Source: Lachnospiraceae bacterium (GTDB lineage Bacteria > Bacillota > Clostridia > Lachnospirales > Lachnospiraceae). Taken from it: a stretch of DNA of 46,090 bases. The position numbers and the translations under genes are program-made. Position 1 is the first letter of the stretch. Every line of letters begins with the position of its first letter. The notes beneath the pieces are model-generated. The model did not search any database. It was not told the DNA's origin and was given only the letters and a program-made list of their open reading frames with translations. Where the stretch lies: the NCBI GenBank assembly GCA_029063085.1, contig JAIDOW010000029.1, forward strand, positions 1 through 46,090, given 5' to 3'. This document shows, piece by piece, positions 26,156 to 34,347 of the stretch.

Positions 26156-26863
26156 TTATTTAGCAATCTCTTTGTCTGTACGTGGATCGATTAACTTAAC
26201 AGCATCATCTACTCTACCATACTGACCACAAGACTTTTCATATGCAGTGTTTGGATCGTCACCCTTTTTAATAAAATCTGTCATCTTACCAAGGTTAACG
26301 AATTTGTATCCGATAATTAAATCCTCAGCATCCAACGCGATTGCTGTAACATATCCCTCAGCCATCTCTAAGTAACGAGGACCTTTCTTAAGTGTACCGT
26401 ACATTGTACCAACCTGTGAACGAAGACCCTTACCTAAATCCTCAAGACCTGCTCCTACCGGCAGACCATCTTCAGAAAATGCACTCTGTGTACGTCCATA
26501 AACAATCTGTAAAAACAGCTCTCTCATCGCTGTATTGATCGCATCACATACTAAGTCAGTATTTAATGCTTCCATAACTGTTAAGCCCGGTAAAATCTCT
26601 GATGCCATAGCAGCAGAATGTGTCATACCGGAACATCCGATTGTCTCAACCAATGCTTCCTGGATAATACCCTCTTTAACATTCAGTGTTAACTTGCAGG
26701 CACCCTGCTGTGGTGCACACCATCCAATACCGTGTGTCAAACCGGAAATATCCTTTACTTCTTTTGCCTGAACCCATTTTGCTTCTTCAGGGATTGGTGC
26801 ACAACCATGATGTACACCCTGAGCTACTGGGCACATGTTCTCTACTTCCTGTGAATAAATCAT
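26156..26863 (-). CDS. NifU/IscU-like iron-sulfur scaffold-type protein
   Basis: The 235-residue product has a U-type scaffold core with well-placed Cys residues: GWCAPQQGACKL (about 49-57), ETIGCSGMTHSAA (about 77) and a later CGQYGRVDD (about 213). In IscU three Cys hold the nascent cluster; here the Cys number is similar but the surroundings differ. A strong GAAAGGAG lies before the ATG. It is the first gene of a pair with the GGGtGRT protein. The Fe-S scaffold role is a family-based assignment and has not, to my knowledge, been shown for this branch. Confidence 0.85.
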   Translation of the reverse strand: MIYSQEVENMCPVAQGVHHGCAPIPEEAKWVQAKEVKDISGLTHGIGWCAPQQGACKLTLNVKEGIIQEALVETIGCSGMTHSAAMASEILPGLTVMEALNTDLVCDAINTAMRELFLQIVYGRTQSAFSEDGLPVGAGLEDLGKGLRSQVGTMYGTLKKGPRYLEMAEGYVTAIALDAEDLIIGYKFVNLGKMTDFIKKGDDPNTAYEKSCGQYGRVDDAVKLIDPRTDKEIAK

Positions 26864-27070
26864 GTTGAAACTCCTTTCAATATGTAAAATATTATCGGCA
26901 TTTCAACATAAAGCTGACTGCCGCATTTAGATATATTTTCGCATATATCGTCAAAAAAATCTAGTCCTAATTTGGTTAAAAATAACATTATAATCTTTAT
27001 ACAGAACAATAACCCAATAACTTTTTTCGTTACCATTCCTGCTTAGCTATTATATGGATATAATGATCAC

Positions 27071-27988
27071 CTATCTTGGTCCTAAAAACTTATCCCCGTT
27101 CAAATGTATCATATGCTCTGGTATCTCTGCAATCCAGACTTCTGTTTCCCATGCCAATGATTCTGAAAACCTCTTGTATGTCTTAAAATCAAGAAATGCT
27201 GTCACGAAAATTTTTCCTGCTGTTACATGCTTCGTCATCTCTGCTATTTCCAGTATTCTTTTAGGTTCCATTGGTCCAACTGAAGTTACAGATTCAATGA
27301 AATAAATCCAATCCTTATCCTCTCTGTACAAAATCACATCAGGCATCTTATCATGCAAAGTTATTTCAAATCCCAATTCTGCCAGTTTATCAACATTTTT
27401 AATCAAATCCTTTTCTACTGTATCGCCAACATATAAACATACTGAATTTGGTGCAAATCTGGGTGCAAATTCCTCAATAATCGCTTTTTGCAATTCATTA
27501 TGTTTCCCTGTCGAAAACTGAAAATCTCCTCCATTAATACACACCGGCATCATCGTCATTTTCTTCTTGGAAGTGTAAATATTTATAAGCATCTCATGAC
27601 ATTCCAAAAAGCTGCTTAAAGTTTTTTCCCAATCTGATGATTGAAATGTTCTTACCATCTGTAAAGTTTCTTCAGTTAATCTATATCTATAATTAGGACT
27701 ATTTGTTGCTGTACCGTTATCTTCTACAAGTGCAGCTGTGCGAAAATGATGTAATGCCTGTTTACGAAATGATTCCCTGCTGTTCTCCGCATAGTCTACT
27801 CCATAATATGTATTCACAAACCCGATAATATCATGAATACGAATCCACCCATTTTCTGCATCAGACCATTTACTAAATGGTTTCATTCCTGCCATTGCTA
27901 ATAACACATAACAACAAATATCTGCTTGCTGCGCTCTGGGCATTCCAAGTGCCTCTAAAAATTCTCTAGCTTCTTCAACTTTACCCAC
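27071..27988 (-). CDS. Type II restriction endonuclease, BsuBI/PstI family
   Basis: The 305-residue enzyme should cut double-stranded DNA at the sequence its partner methylates. The C-terminal half carries the family core: MPDVILYREDKDWIYFIES followed by VTSVGPMEPKR, corresponding to the PD-(D/E)xK site of R.BsuBI and R.PstI. The N-terminal third looks like a helical DNA-binding region. The start is a GTG at 27988 inside the 3' end of the methyltransferase gene (8-nt overlap), behind GGAGGGG, so translation is coupled and methyltransferase comes first. Known members recognise CTGCAG; specificity here is an inference. Confidence 0.9.
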   Translation of the reverse strand: MGKVEEAREFLEALGMPRAQQADICCYVLLAMAGMKPFSKWSDAENGWIRIHDIIGFVNTYYGVDYAENSRESFRKQALHHFRTAALVEDNGTATNSPNYRYRLTEETLQMVRTFQSSDWEKTLSSFLECHEMLINIYTSKKKMTMMPVCINGGDFQFSTGKHNELQKAIIEEFAPRFAPNSVCLYVGDTVEKDLIKNVDKLAELGFEITLHDKMPDVILYREDKDWIYFIESVTSVGPMEPKRILEIAEMTKHVTAGKIFVTAFLDFKTYKRFSESLAWETEVWIAEIPEHMIHLNGDKFLGPR

Positions 27989-29468
27989 AATACCCCTCCA
28001 ATATCATATTACAATTATTTTCTGACATATCCTCACTTTTCATCAGCTTTCTTCCCATTTCCTGAATAATTTCCAAATCAGGTATAGGCATAGCATTAAT
28101 TTCCGTAGAATTTACCTGCGTTGATCCATTCAATATCCTATAATATTCATCATAAAGAGTAGAATTAAAAATCACGTATAATCCATATACAAGGCATTCT
28201 GACATTTCAGTTAATAAACCATCCACAAAATTAATCTTATTTTGTGTACTGATTTTTTGATATTGCGGATAATTTTTTGATAAATAAACCCCACACTGCA
28301 GCCTGCGATGCTCTTCCTTTGCTGTAAAACGCTTAACGAATAAATAATTTCGATTATCTTGAGTTAATCCGCTTTGATCAGTCACAACATACTCATATTT
28401 TCTTTGTATAGGAAACTGTACCTCCCCTTGCCGGATATGCTGCGAATAAAAAAGTGGAATCGCACCTTCCTCCGCCTTATCCCGAAGTATCTCTCGATTA
28501 CGGAAATCAACTGTAAGCCCTGTTTTCATCCTTAACCCAATTTCAGGCAACGTTTTATCAAACCTATGTAACCGCTTTAATACAGAAATCTCATTTTCAT
28601 CCGTTACCAAATACACATAATAATCATTCCCTGACACCACAAGACTATATGGCACTGTCAAAGAAGTCAGATTATCAAAATCATCATTTGACACTGAAGA
28701 AGTAATCGTAATTTCATCTGGTGTGTTATCAGTCTTTTTCACTTTTATAATAATTGTTTCCTGTAACACATTTTCCTTGTCAAACACTTTGTTCCTACTC
28801 ACAAACAAATGAATATGTTCCAATTTCCCTTCTATCAGAAAATATTGTCTAAAACGCTTAAAATAAGCTCCTGAAGTCCATGAACGCGGAATAATATACA
28901 CCATCTCCCCATCAGCATTAAGGTTAAACAATCCCATTGCTGCAAAAATAAAATACAAATTAGGTGCACCATAACAAATCTCCGGCATTGCAACTGCCTC
29001 TGGTGCATCTTTGGGTATTTTCATATAGGGAGGATTACCAATTACAAAATCATATTTCTGAGGACTCGGATTACCTTTTGGCATATGATTAAAGTCCAAA
29101 TATTGGCTAGTGATATAATTATCGGAAATTATGTGTATCTGAATATCTTTTCGAGAATTTTTCTGAAATGTTTTCAAATTATTCTTTAACAAATCCAATA
29201 TATTACTGTCATTCTCATAACAGGTCAATTCTATTTCCTGTACAGAATCCATATGTTCCAGTCTTTCTAAAAATGCACAGGACAAAATCCCTGATCCGGC
29301 TCCCGCATCTAAAATACTTACTTTAGTTTTATTCACAGGAACAGAATACAATCCTGCCATAAAACGTGCCGTTTCCTTACTTGTAAAGAACTGACCATAT
29401 TTTTTCCGTTCTGTTTTAGGCATATTATCGATATATTTATTTGTACTTTCAATTACACAGTCTAACAT
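27981..29468 (-). CDS. Adenine-specific DNA methyltransferase partner of the BsuBI/PstI-type enzyme
   Basis: The 495-residue enzyme methylates adenine and protects host DNA. AdoMet-binding motif I reads ILDAGAGSGILS (about 53-64) and catalytic motif IV NPPY lies in FVIGNPPYMKIP; the long C-terminal part would hold target recognition. KKYGQFFTSKETARFM near the N terminus is the common N6-adenine MTase opening. The ATG at 29468 has GGGAG 6 nt upstream; a longer frame from 29495 lacks a site. A -35/-10 pair (TTGAAC, 17 nt, TTAATA) around 29497-29525 may drive the operon. There is no C-protein gene in the operon. Confidence 0.92.
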   Translation of the reverse strand: MLDCVIESTNKYIDNMPKTERKKYGQFFTSKETARFMAGLYSVPVNKTKVSILDAGAGSGILSCAFLERLEHMDSVQEIELTCYENDSNILDLLKNNLKTFQKNSRKDIQIHIISDNYITSQYLDFNHMPKGNPSPQKYDFVIGNPPYMKIPKDAPEAVAMPEICYGAPNLYFIFAAMGLFNLNADGEMVYIIPRSWTSGAYFKRFRQYFLIEGKLEHIHLFVSRNKVFDKENVLQETIIIKVKKTDNTPDEITITSSVSNDDFDNLTSLTVPYSLVVSGNDYYVYLVTDENEISVLKRLHRFDKTLPEIGLRMKTGLTVDFRNREILRDKAEEGAIPLFYSQHIRQGEVQFPIQRKYEYVVTDQSGLTQDNRNYLFVKRFTAKEEHRRLQCGVYLSKNYPQYQKISTQNKINFVDGLLTEMSECLVYGLYVIFNSTLYDEYYRILNGSTQVNSTEINAMPIPDLEIIQEMGRKLMKSEDMSENNCNMILEGYCG

Positions 29469-29661
29469 TCTCTTCTCCCTGTTTACATAACACATTTATT
29501 AAAATGGTACAAATAATTAGTTCAAGCGATTACTTTATATTATCTATCAGCGCCTATATATTACCATATAAACACTCATTTTTCCATAAAAATGTACCAC
29601 TTTTACTTTCTATAGTAAAATCTCAAAAATGCTATTTAAAAAATTCAGCCAACCCAAAAAA

Positions 29662-29695
29662 GACAGTTTATCTCCTCTTATAAAGATTAACTGTC
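29662..29695 (-). terminator. Terminator after the unknown helical protein gene
   Basis: GACAGTT and AACTGTC pair around an inner ATCT/AGAT, and TTTTTT follows leftward. The stretch 29469-29749 otherwise holds the promoter of the restriction-modification operon and no gene. Confidence 0.65.
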
Positions 29696-29749
29696 CATTC
29701 ATAAACCACCAAATATAGTATATACTCATATGGTAATATGTAAAAAATC

Positions 29750-30124
29750 CTATTTTTCCATTTTTTGCATCATTTCCTTAACCGCTGCGCAATCTCTAAT
29801 AATCTTATCTGCACCGTAATCCCTCATTTTATCATACTCTTGTTCAAACATTTTGTACAACTGAAACCCCATAACCATACCAGCCTGAAAATATAACTCC
29901 CCCTGCTCCGAGGCAAATCCTAACAATATATTGCCCAGTTCTTCATCGTCTTTATCTATGTCTGGGAATAATTCTTGCAGAAGATCAAACATTTTATCAC
30001 AAGAATCATCTATTCTTTTCGAATATTTTTCAGTATGTTTTGTAAGTGGCTCTACACCAAACAACAGGTACGATGCTACACTTTCCCCATGAATTCTATC
30101 TATTACTCTTTCAAATTCGTTCAT
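29750..30124 (-). CDS. Helical hypothetical protein
   Basis: A 124-residue, acidic, probably all-helical cytoplasmic protein (SYLLFGVEPLTKHTEKYSKR, then FDLLQELFPDIDKDDEEL, then YFQAGMVMGFQLYKMFEQE). Size and layout resemble short helical proteins of unknown function that are frequent in Lachnospiraceae, often near phage or regulatory genes, but I cannot name a family. The ATG at 30124 has AGAAGG 9 nt upstream; the longer frame to 30163 is not supported. It lies between the restriction-modification operon and the ribbon-helix-helix pair. Confidence 0.65.
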   Translation of the reverse strand: MNEFERVIDRIHGESVASYLLFGVEPLTKHTEKYSKRIDDSCDKMFDLLQELFPDIDKDDEELGNILLGFASEQGELYFQAGMVMGFQLYKMFEQEYDKMRDYGADKIIRDCAAVKEMMQKMEK

Positions 30125-30236
30125 ATTTTTATTCCTTCTTTCTACTAAATATTTTAGAATCAATATAGTTGAAAGATGCTATCTGTTTCATTGTTCTATA
30201 CGAATAATTTACAAACATCTTTTCAATTCAAATATA

Positions 30237-30425
30237 CTAAATACTATTCCAAGGAGTTAAATCACTTTCCATTTCTTGTCTTTTTTCAAATTCTGCGACA
30301 TGCTTTTTCATTAATATCTCTATTTCATGATTAGCGGAACGTCCATTATATTCTGCCACAAAGCGGAACTTTTTTAATAAAACAGAATCAATTCGTATTG
30401 TAAATTTTGATAGCTTTAATAACAT
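30237..30425 (-). CDS. Arc-like ribbon-helix-helix DNA-binding protein (minus-strand paralogue)
   Basis: A 62-residue protein with the Arc/MetJ layout: a short beta strand (SKFTIRID), helix 1 (VLLKKFRFVAEYNG) and helix 2 (SANHEIEILMKKHVAEFEKR). Such proteins bind DNA as dimers and often control their own promoter. AGGGGGAT precedes the ATG. It is divergent from a close paralogue at 30625-30795, sharing SANxEIExLMxKHVAEFEK. No toxin gene is adjacent to it in a clear operon, so a toxin-antitoxin role is not supported. Confidence 0.82.
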   Translation of the reverse strand: MLLKLSKFTIRIDSVLLKKFRFVAEYNGRSANHEIEILMKKHVAEFEKRQEMESDLTPWNSI

Positions 30426-30494
30426 ATTAATCCCCCTATAGATTATATAAGTCCCATTATAATGCTAATAGACAGGTAAAATATGGATTGACGG

Positions 30495-30563
30495 CATTAT
30501 GGCGGCATTAAAATACAAACCACATATAAATTTAACATTAAATTTCAAGCCGTCATTATGGCG
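30495..30563. repeat. Operator-like repeats between the two ribbon-helix-helix genes
   Basis: CATTATGGCG occurs at 30495-30504 and 30554-30563, each within a wider match (ACGGCATTATGGCGGC and CCGTCATTATGGCGTC), and a partial CCATTAT follows at 30576. They lie in the divergent promoter region. TATAAT boxes face both ways (plus strand 30594-30599; minus strand near 30460), both with poor -35 boxes. Autoregulatory sites are a reasonable inference. Confidence 0.5.
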
Positions 30564-30624
30564 TCAAATCAAACCACCATTATTTTTATGTATTATAATA
30601 AACCTATTATATCGGAGGTTTAAA

Positions 30625-30795
30625 ATGTTGCCTAACATATCAAAATTTACACTTCGAACAGACTTAGAATTACTAAAAAAGTTTCACCTTACTGCGAAAG
30701 ATAATGCACGTTCCGCAAATCGTGAAATAGAAGTGCTTATGAGAAAACATGTCGCAGAATTTGAAAAAGAACATGGCAAAATAGAATTTGACTAA
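30625..30795 (+). CDS. Arc-like ribbon-helix-helix DNA-binding protein (plus-strand paralogue)
   Basis: A 56-residue protein with strand ISKFTLRTD, helix 1 LELLKKFHLTAKDN and helix 2 SANREIEVLMRKHVAEFEKE, clearly paralogous to the divergent gene at 30237-30425. The ATG at 30625 has GGAGG 7 nt upstream; a longer upstream frame opening at 30499 includes the operator repeats and is not credible. A terminator lies 127 nt downstream at 30922-30951. The pair probably arose by duplication and may bind the same or similar operators. Confidence 0.82.
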   Translation: MLPNISKFTLRTDLELLKKFHLTAKDNARSANREIEVLMRKHVAEFEKEHGKIEFD

Positions 30796-30921
30796 CCTGA
30801 TTACCTTACATGCAGCATTTATCTGTCAATCTTTTATTGCAGTGATTTATTCCATATTACAGAACATATTCCAGACTATTTCTCAATCATTCATAATATT
30901 TTTCAGATATTCTGAATATAT

Positions 30922-30951
30922 AAAATACCTGCCTTTGCCGACAGGTATTTT
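30922..30951 (+). terminator. Terminator downstream of the plus-strand ribbon-helix-helix gene
   Basis: A 10-bp stem (AAAATACCTG / CAGGTATTTT) is followed by TTTTTT. The rest of 30796-31119 is AT-rich and must hold the promoter of the XRE gene; no gene is seen there. Confidence 0.8.
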
Positions 30952-31119
30952 TTTATGCTCTTCTCTCCTTGTACATATTTGTAAGGATTTGTCAAGTTTT
31001 GTTAACTCTCTGTTAATATTTAATTTTTTTCCAAAAAATCTATATACTTTTATCCTCATTGGGTATATTGTTCAAATGTAGTTGTTGACCACGTTTTATT
31101 CACAAAGGAGGAAAAAAAT

Positions 31120-31395
31120 ATGAGTATGAGTAAAACAAAAATGTATCCGTCTTTTGAAAACCGCGACTTTTTTCTGGATGCCGGTGAGCACATCGCCTTT
31201 TACCGGAAACGTGCCGGCATGACACAGGCACAATTAGCCGCCGCTGTCGGCGTCAACAGAAGTTACATAAGTCGTATCGAAAGCGTAAACAGAGTACAAC
31301 CCTTTTCTATGGAACTGCTCTTTGATATCAGCAGGGCTCTGAATACTCCGGTACATCTATTCTTTATGCCGCTCCCTAAGACCGACAAAAAGTAA
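31120..31395 (+). CDS. XRE-family HTH transcriptional regulator
   Basis: A 91-residue protein whose central part is a helix-turn-helix of the Cro/CI type: AFYRKRAGMTQAQLAAAVGV followed by NRSYISRIES. The C-terminal end (ALNTPVHLFFMPLPK) is a short tail with no ligand domain. AAAGGAGG lies 7 nt before the ATG. Its target is unknown; it stands alone between the ribbon-helix-helix pair and an Rpn gene. The higher GC of the coding part compared with its surroundings is mild. Confidence 0.88.
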   Translation: MSMSKTKMYPSFENRDFFLDAGEHIAFYRKRAGMTQAQLAAAVGVNRSYISRIESVNRVQPFSMELLFDISRALNTPVHLFFMPLPKTDKK

Positions 31396-31450
31396 AGCTA
31401 CTGTAAAGATATCCAGAAAATTTTTCTATTGTTCTAAGTCTTTCTGACAT

Positions 31451-31486
31451 AAGAATCCCCGCCTGCATTCGCTGGCGGGGATTCTT
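31451..31486. terminator. Hairpin between the XRE gene and the Rpn gene
   Basis: A perfect 13-bp GC-rich stem (AAGAATCCCCGCC / GGCGGGGATTCTT) lies between two convergent genes, with a weak pyrimidine tail (TCCCTTCTTT) on the plus side. Confidence 0.7.
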
Positions 31487-31501
31487 CCCTTCTTTATACT
31501 G

Positions 31502-32434
31502 CTATTCTTTCAATATTCCTTCTTCCCTCAAAACAGTTTTTATCTCTTCTTCAGAAAGTCCCATTTTTTCTGCAATTTCTGCAACTGTCAGACCTACGTC
31601 TGCATATGCTACTATCTTGCCTTCAGCTCTTCCTTCAGCTTTTCCTTCAGCTCTTCCTTCAGCTTTTCCTTCAGCTTTTCCTTCAGCCCTTCCTTCAGCC
31701 CTTCCTTCAGCCCTTCCTTCAGCTTTTCCTCTCTCTTCTGCTCTGTCTAATACTTCACACATATTTTTCACGCCTCCTTCCGACTGATTCTGTGCCTCTA
31801 TAAACCGTTCATCTTCTGTCAGTACAGTCATCAGCTTTAACAGCTCATCCACATGCCGTATCGTTTCTTTCGATGGCTTATAATCCCTGTTCTTCCTTAT
31901 CTGAACAAAGTAATCAGCCACAAACCTGAAATCACTTTTGAATCTCTTTACCTGTTCTTCTTCCAGATACGCTATCTCAAATACATTTATCCTATAATCA
32001 CTTACATATGGCTTTATCTCCTCCGGTATTTCCAGACATTCATACAGTGAGCGTTTCCCTTCCCATGGCTTCAGACCAAAGTATAGTACCATTGTTACCA
32101 CCGGATATCTCCTCTTTTTCTTTTCTGTCAACTGGGAGCGGTATGCTGCCCCATCATACCCTATCACACGGAACGGCATATCTTTGTCTATCAGAGTCTG
32201 GTTCTCCAGTCCACACAGGGCTATCCTTACCTCTCCCCTGCTCCAAAACTTGGATACATCCCTTTCCTGCTCATGCAGGCGGTTCTCTGCTTTATACTGG
32301 CTCTTGTCCTTCGCATTAGAGAGTTCTTCTTCCTTCATCAGCTCTTTTCCTTCAAACAACAGCACATTCACTATATCGGCAAATACATCATTGTAATCCT
32401 CAAGAACCTTCTCTGCCGTATCCTTTTCTCCCAT
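31502..32434 (-). CDS. Rpn-family recombination-promoting nuclease / PD-(D/E)XK transposase-like protein
   Basis: The 310-residue protein matches a widespread Lachnospiraceae type: MGEKDTAEKVLEDYNDVFAD at the start, then DKSQYKAENRLHEQERDVSK and LCGLENQTLIDKDMPFRVIG, where the ExQ of GLENQ is part of the nuclease core. Rpn proteins cut DNA and raise recombination; some act in phage defence. Before the C-terminal helix-turn-helix-like tail (LTVAEIAEKMGLSEEEI) are nine tandem AEGR/AEGK tetrapeptides encoded by a 12-bp repeat. A decayed second copy of its 3' end lies just upstream at 32490-32735. The frame is intact. Confidence 0.85.
   Translation of the reverse strand: MGEKDTAEKVLEDYNDVFADIVNVLLFEGKELMKEEELSNAKDKSQYKAENRLHEQERDVSKFWSRGEVRIALCGLENQTLIDKDMPFRVIGYDGAAYRSQLTEKKKRRYPVVTMVLYFGLKPWEGKRSLYECLEIPEEIKPYVSDYRINVFEIAYLEEEQVKRFKSDFRFVADYFVQIRKNRDYKPSKETIRHVDELLKLMTVLTEDERFIEAQNQSEGGVKNMCEVLDRAEERGKAEGRAEGRAEGRAEGKAEGKAEGRAEGKAEGRAEGKIVAYADVGLTVAEIAEKMGLSEEEIKTVLREEGILKE
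31617..31730 (-). repeat. 12-bp tandem repeat inside the Rpn gene
   Basis: About nine copies of a 12-bp unit (CTTCAGCTCTTC-like on the plus strand) encode AEGR/AEGK tetrapeptides. The decayed copy upstream has only five units, so the array changes length by slippage. The unit has no spacer, so this is not a CRISPR. Confidence 0.85.
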
Positions 32435-32489
32435 TCATCTTCCTCCTGTATCTTCCTGATTTCTTCTATAATGTGAATTCTTATAATAA

Positions 32490-32735
32490 CTATTCTCTCA
32501 ATATCCCTTCTTCCCTCAAAACAGTTTTTATCTCTTCTTCAGAAAGTCCCATTTTTTCTGCAATCTCCGCAACTGTCAGACCTACGTCTGCATATGCTAC
32601 TATCTTGCCTTCAGCTTTTCCTTCAACCCTTCCTTCGGCTTTTCCCTCGGCTCTTCCTTCAGCCCTTCCTCTCTCTTCTGCTCTGTCTAATACTTCACAC
32701 ATATTTCTCACGCTCCTTCCGACTGGTTCTGCCAT
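32490..32735 (-). pseudogene. Remnant 3' end of a second Rpn-family gene
   Basis: An 81-codon frame whose last 70 residues nearly match the end of the intact Rpn protein (NMCEVLDRAEERG, AEGx repeats, then KIVAYADVGLTVAEIAEKMG). Similarity at DNA level reaches about position 32732 and then stops. A one-base difference near 32708 puts the upstream match out of frame (GGVKN becomes RSVRN), and there is no ribosome binding site at the frame's start. It is therefore the tail of an older copy whose 5' part was lost. The GC-rich tandem repeat is shorter here (five units). Confidence 0.8.
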
Positions 32736-33010
32736 ACAGAAGTACTCCTATGTATTGTCAGTATAACATACCAATTATCGCAAAATCAATAACTCCTTTT
32801 ATGCTAAATACTATAAAATAATATCTGCAAATTCTGCTTTCAAAATGCCTTTCATTACATCCTAATTAATCACAAATTTAGAAATTTCCATCGCATCAAA
32901 AAACGGCAAAGTTTTTCTTCTATTATTCCTTTGCTTTTTCATCATTTTGTGTATAATTATAATATTATGGTATAAATACATTACTTCAAAATTTTACCAA
33001 GGAGGTTTTT

Positions 33011-33853
33011 ATGAATTATATAGACTTACATGTGCATTCTTCTGCTTCTGACGGATCCCTGACACCGGAAGAAGTAGTAGATTTGGCCAAACATGCGGGG
33101 CTTACATCCTTTGCCCTTACCGACCACGACACTGTAAAAGGAGTGGAACGTGCCCTTAATCATGCAGCAAAAATAAAAGATATCGAAGTCATTCCCGGCA
33201 CTGAACTTTCCTGCTACTACAATAACCGTGAAATCCATATTGTCGGGCTTTTTATTAACCATAAGGATGAAACATTTTTGAATGAATTGCAAAAACTCGA
33301 ACAAGCCAGAGAAAACCGCAACAAAAAAATGGTACAAAACTTTGTGGATGCCGGCATTTCCATCACATTAGCAGAATTGAAGCACGGCAATCCAAACAGT
33401 GTCATTACCAGGGCCCATTTTGCCAGAGTACTGATAGAAAAGGGCATCTGCAAGGATAAGACCGAGGCCTTTGATAAATATCTTGGAATAGGCTGTCCTT
33501 TCTATCTTCCTAAACCAAAAGTTACACCGGAGCACGTTATCAGTCTGATTAATGAGGCTGGTGGCATAGCCATTCTCGCCCATCCATATTCTTACAAATT
33601 ATCAAAAACAGAGGTCGAACATATGCTGGATGATTTAATCCCTGCAGGATTATCCGGAATGGAGTGTTATTATTCAACTTATGATGACGGACAGATGCAG
33701 GAGCTGAGAAATATTGCCCATGCAAAAAAACTGCTCGTTTCTGGAGGATCGGATTTTCATGGCACAATAAAACCAGACATTTCTATTGGAACTGGTCATG
33801 GAAATCTCCGTATTCCCGATAAGCTTTTAACTGCCATCCGTGAGCACTGTTGA
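33011..33853 (+). CDS. PHP-domain phosphoesterase (TrpH/YciV-like)
   Basis: The 280-residue metal-dependent enzyme belongs to the PHP family; relatives hydrolyse nucleoside 3',5'-bisphosphates or trim RNA 5' ends. The metal ligands are in YIDLHVHSSASDG (DxHxH), TDHDTVKG, PGTELSCYY, an internal AHPYSY and the late GGSDFHGT. AAGGAGG lies 5 nt before the ATG. It is cytoplasmic and stands alone on the plus strand. A strong bidirectional hairpin follows. The 275 nt before it (32736-33010) are AT-rich with several TATAAT-like boxes, but no pair is clear enough to call. Confidence 0.93.
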   Translation: MNYIDLHVHSSASDGSLTPEEVVDLAKHAGLTSFALTDHDTVKGVERALNHAAKIKDIEVIPGTELSCYYNNREIHIVGLFINHKDETFLNELQKLEQARENRNKKMVQNFVDAGISITLAELKHGNPNSVITRAHFARVLIEKGICKDKTEAFDKYLGIGCPFYLPKPKVTPEHVISLINEAGGIAILAHPYSYKLSKTEVEHMLDDLIPAGLSGMECYYSTYDDGQMQELRNIAHAKKLLVSGGSDFHGTIKPDISIGTGHGNLRIPDKLLTAIREHC

Positions 33854-33857
33854 TGTA

Positions 33858-33912
33858 AAAATGCACAATTATACAACGGCATTCCATTCAGCCGGGTATA
33901 ATTGTGCATTTT
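33858..33912. terminator. Bidirectional terminator between the PHP gene and yajC
   Basis: A perfect 17-bp stem (33858-33874 with 33896-33912), with a smaller CGGC/GCCG stem inside the loop, and T-rich flanks on both sides. It serves both convergent genes. Confidence 0.85.
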
Positions 33913-33956
33913 ATTATCTTTCCCAATATTCAGTGAAATCGGTTCTTGTACCTTTC

Positions 33957-34301
33957 TTACTTCTTTTTGGAATCGGTTTCCTCTTCGCTATCCTTCTCCA
34001 CCTCTGCAATCGCATTCTTGTGCATTGGAATACGGCAGTTCTTATTATTGCCAAATTCCACAATAACGGTATCATCTACCACGTCCAGTACAACACCATA
34101 AAACCCTCCAGTGGTCATGATATTATCGCCTGGCAGAACAGAATTACGGACAGAATCCATTTGCTTCTGCTGCTTTTTCTGCGGACGAATCAACAGAAAA
34201 TACATGATCACACCAAAAAATAAAATATACACAATCCAAAAAATTGCAGATTGTCCTCCTGTCGGTTGTTGTGCACTTTGTCCTAATAACATTGATAACA
34301 T
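33957..34301 (-). CDS. yajC: Preprotein translocase auxiliary subunit YajC
   Basis: A 114-residue protein with one N-terminal membrane helix (IFWIVYILFFGVIMYFLLIRP) followed by the diagnostic RPQKKQQKQ and a small beta domain (LPGDNIMTTGGFYGVVLDV). It works with SecDF at the translocon. GGAG lies 9 nt before the ATG at 34301. It follows tgt by 46 nt, the tgt-yajC order being the usual one in bacteria. The C terminus is strongly charged. Confidence 0.96.
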   Translation of the reverse strand: MLSMLLGQSAQQPTGGQSAIFWIVYILFFGVIMYFLLIRPQKKQQKQMDSVRNSVLPGDNIMTTGGFYGVVLDVVDDTVIVEFGNNKNCRIPMHKNAIAEVEKDSEEETDSKKK

Positions 34302-34347
34302 AATAAATAACTCCTTTTTATTCTTTCTAAAATAATTTTTCTCTTAA

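Noticed and set aside
30237-30425. Toxin-antitoxin module
   Set aside because: The ribbon-helix-helix gene has no adjacent toxin-like gene; the next gene on its strand is an unrelated helical protein 112 nt away.
31617-31730. Short regular repeats that could suggest a CRISPR array
   Set aside because: The 12-bp units are contiguous, have no spacers and encode an in-frame AEGR/AEGK linker.
33840-34223. Plus-strand frame after the PHP gene
   Set aside because: It runs through a terminator hairpin and antisense to yajC; no ribosome binding site.
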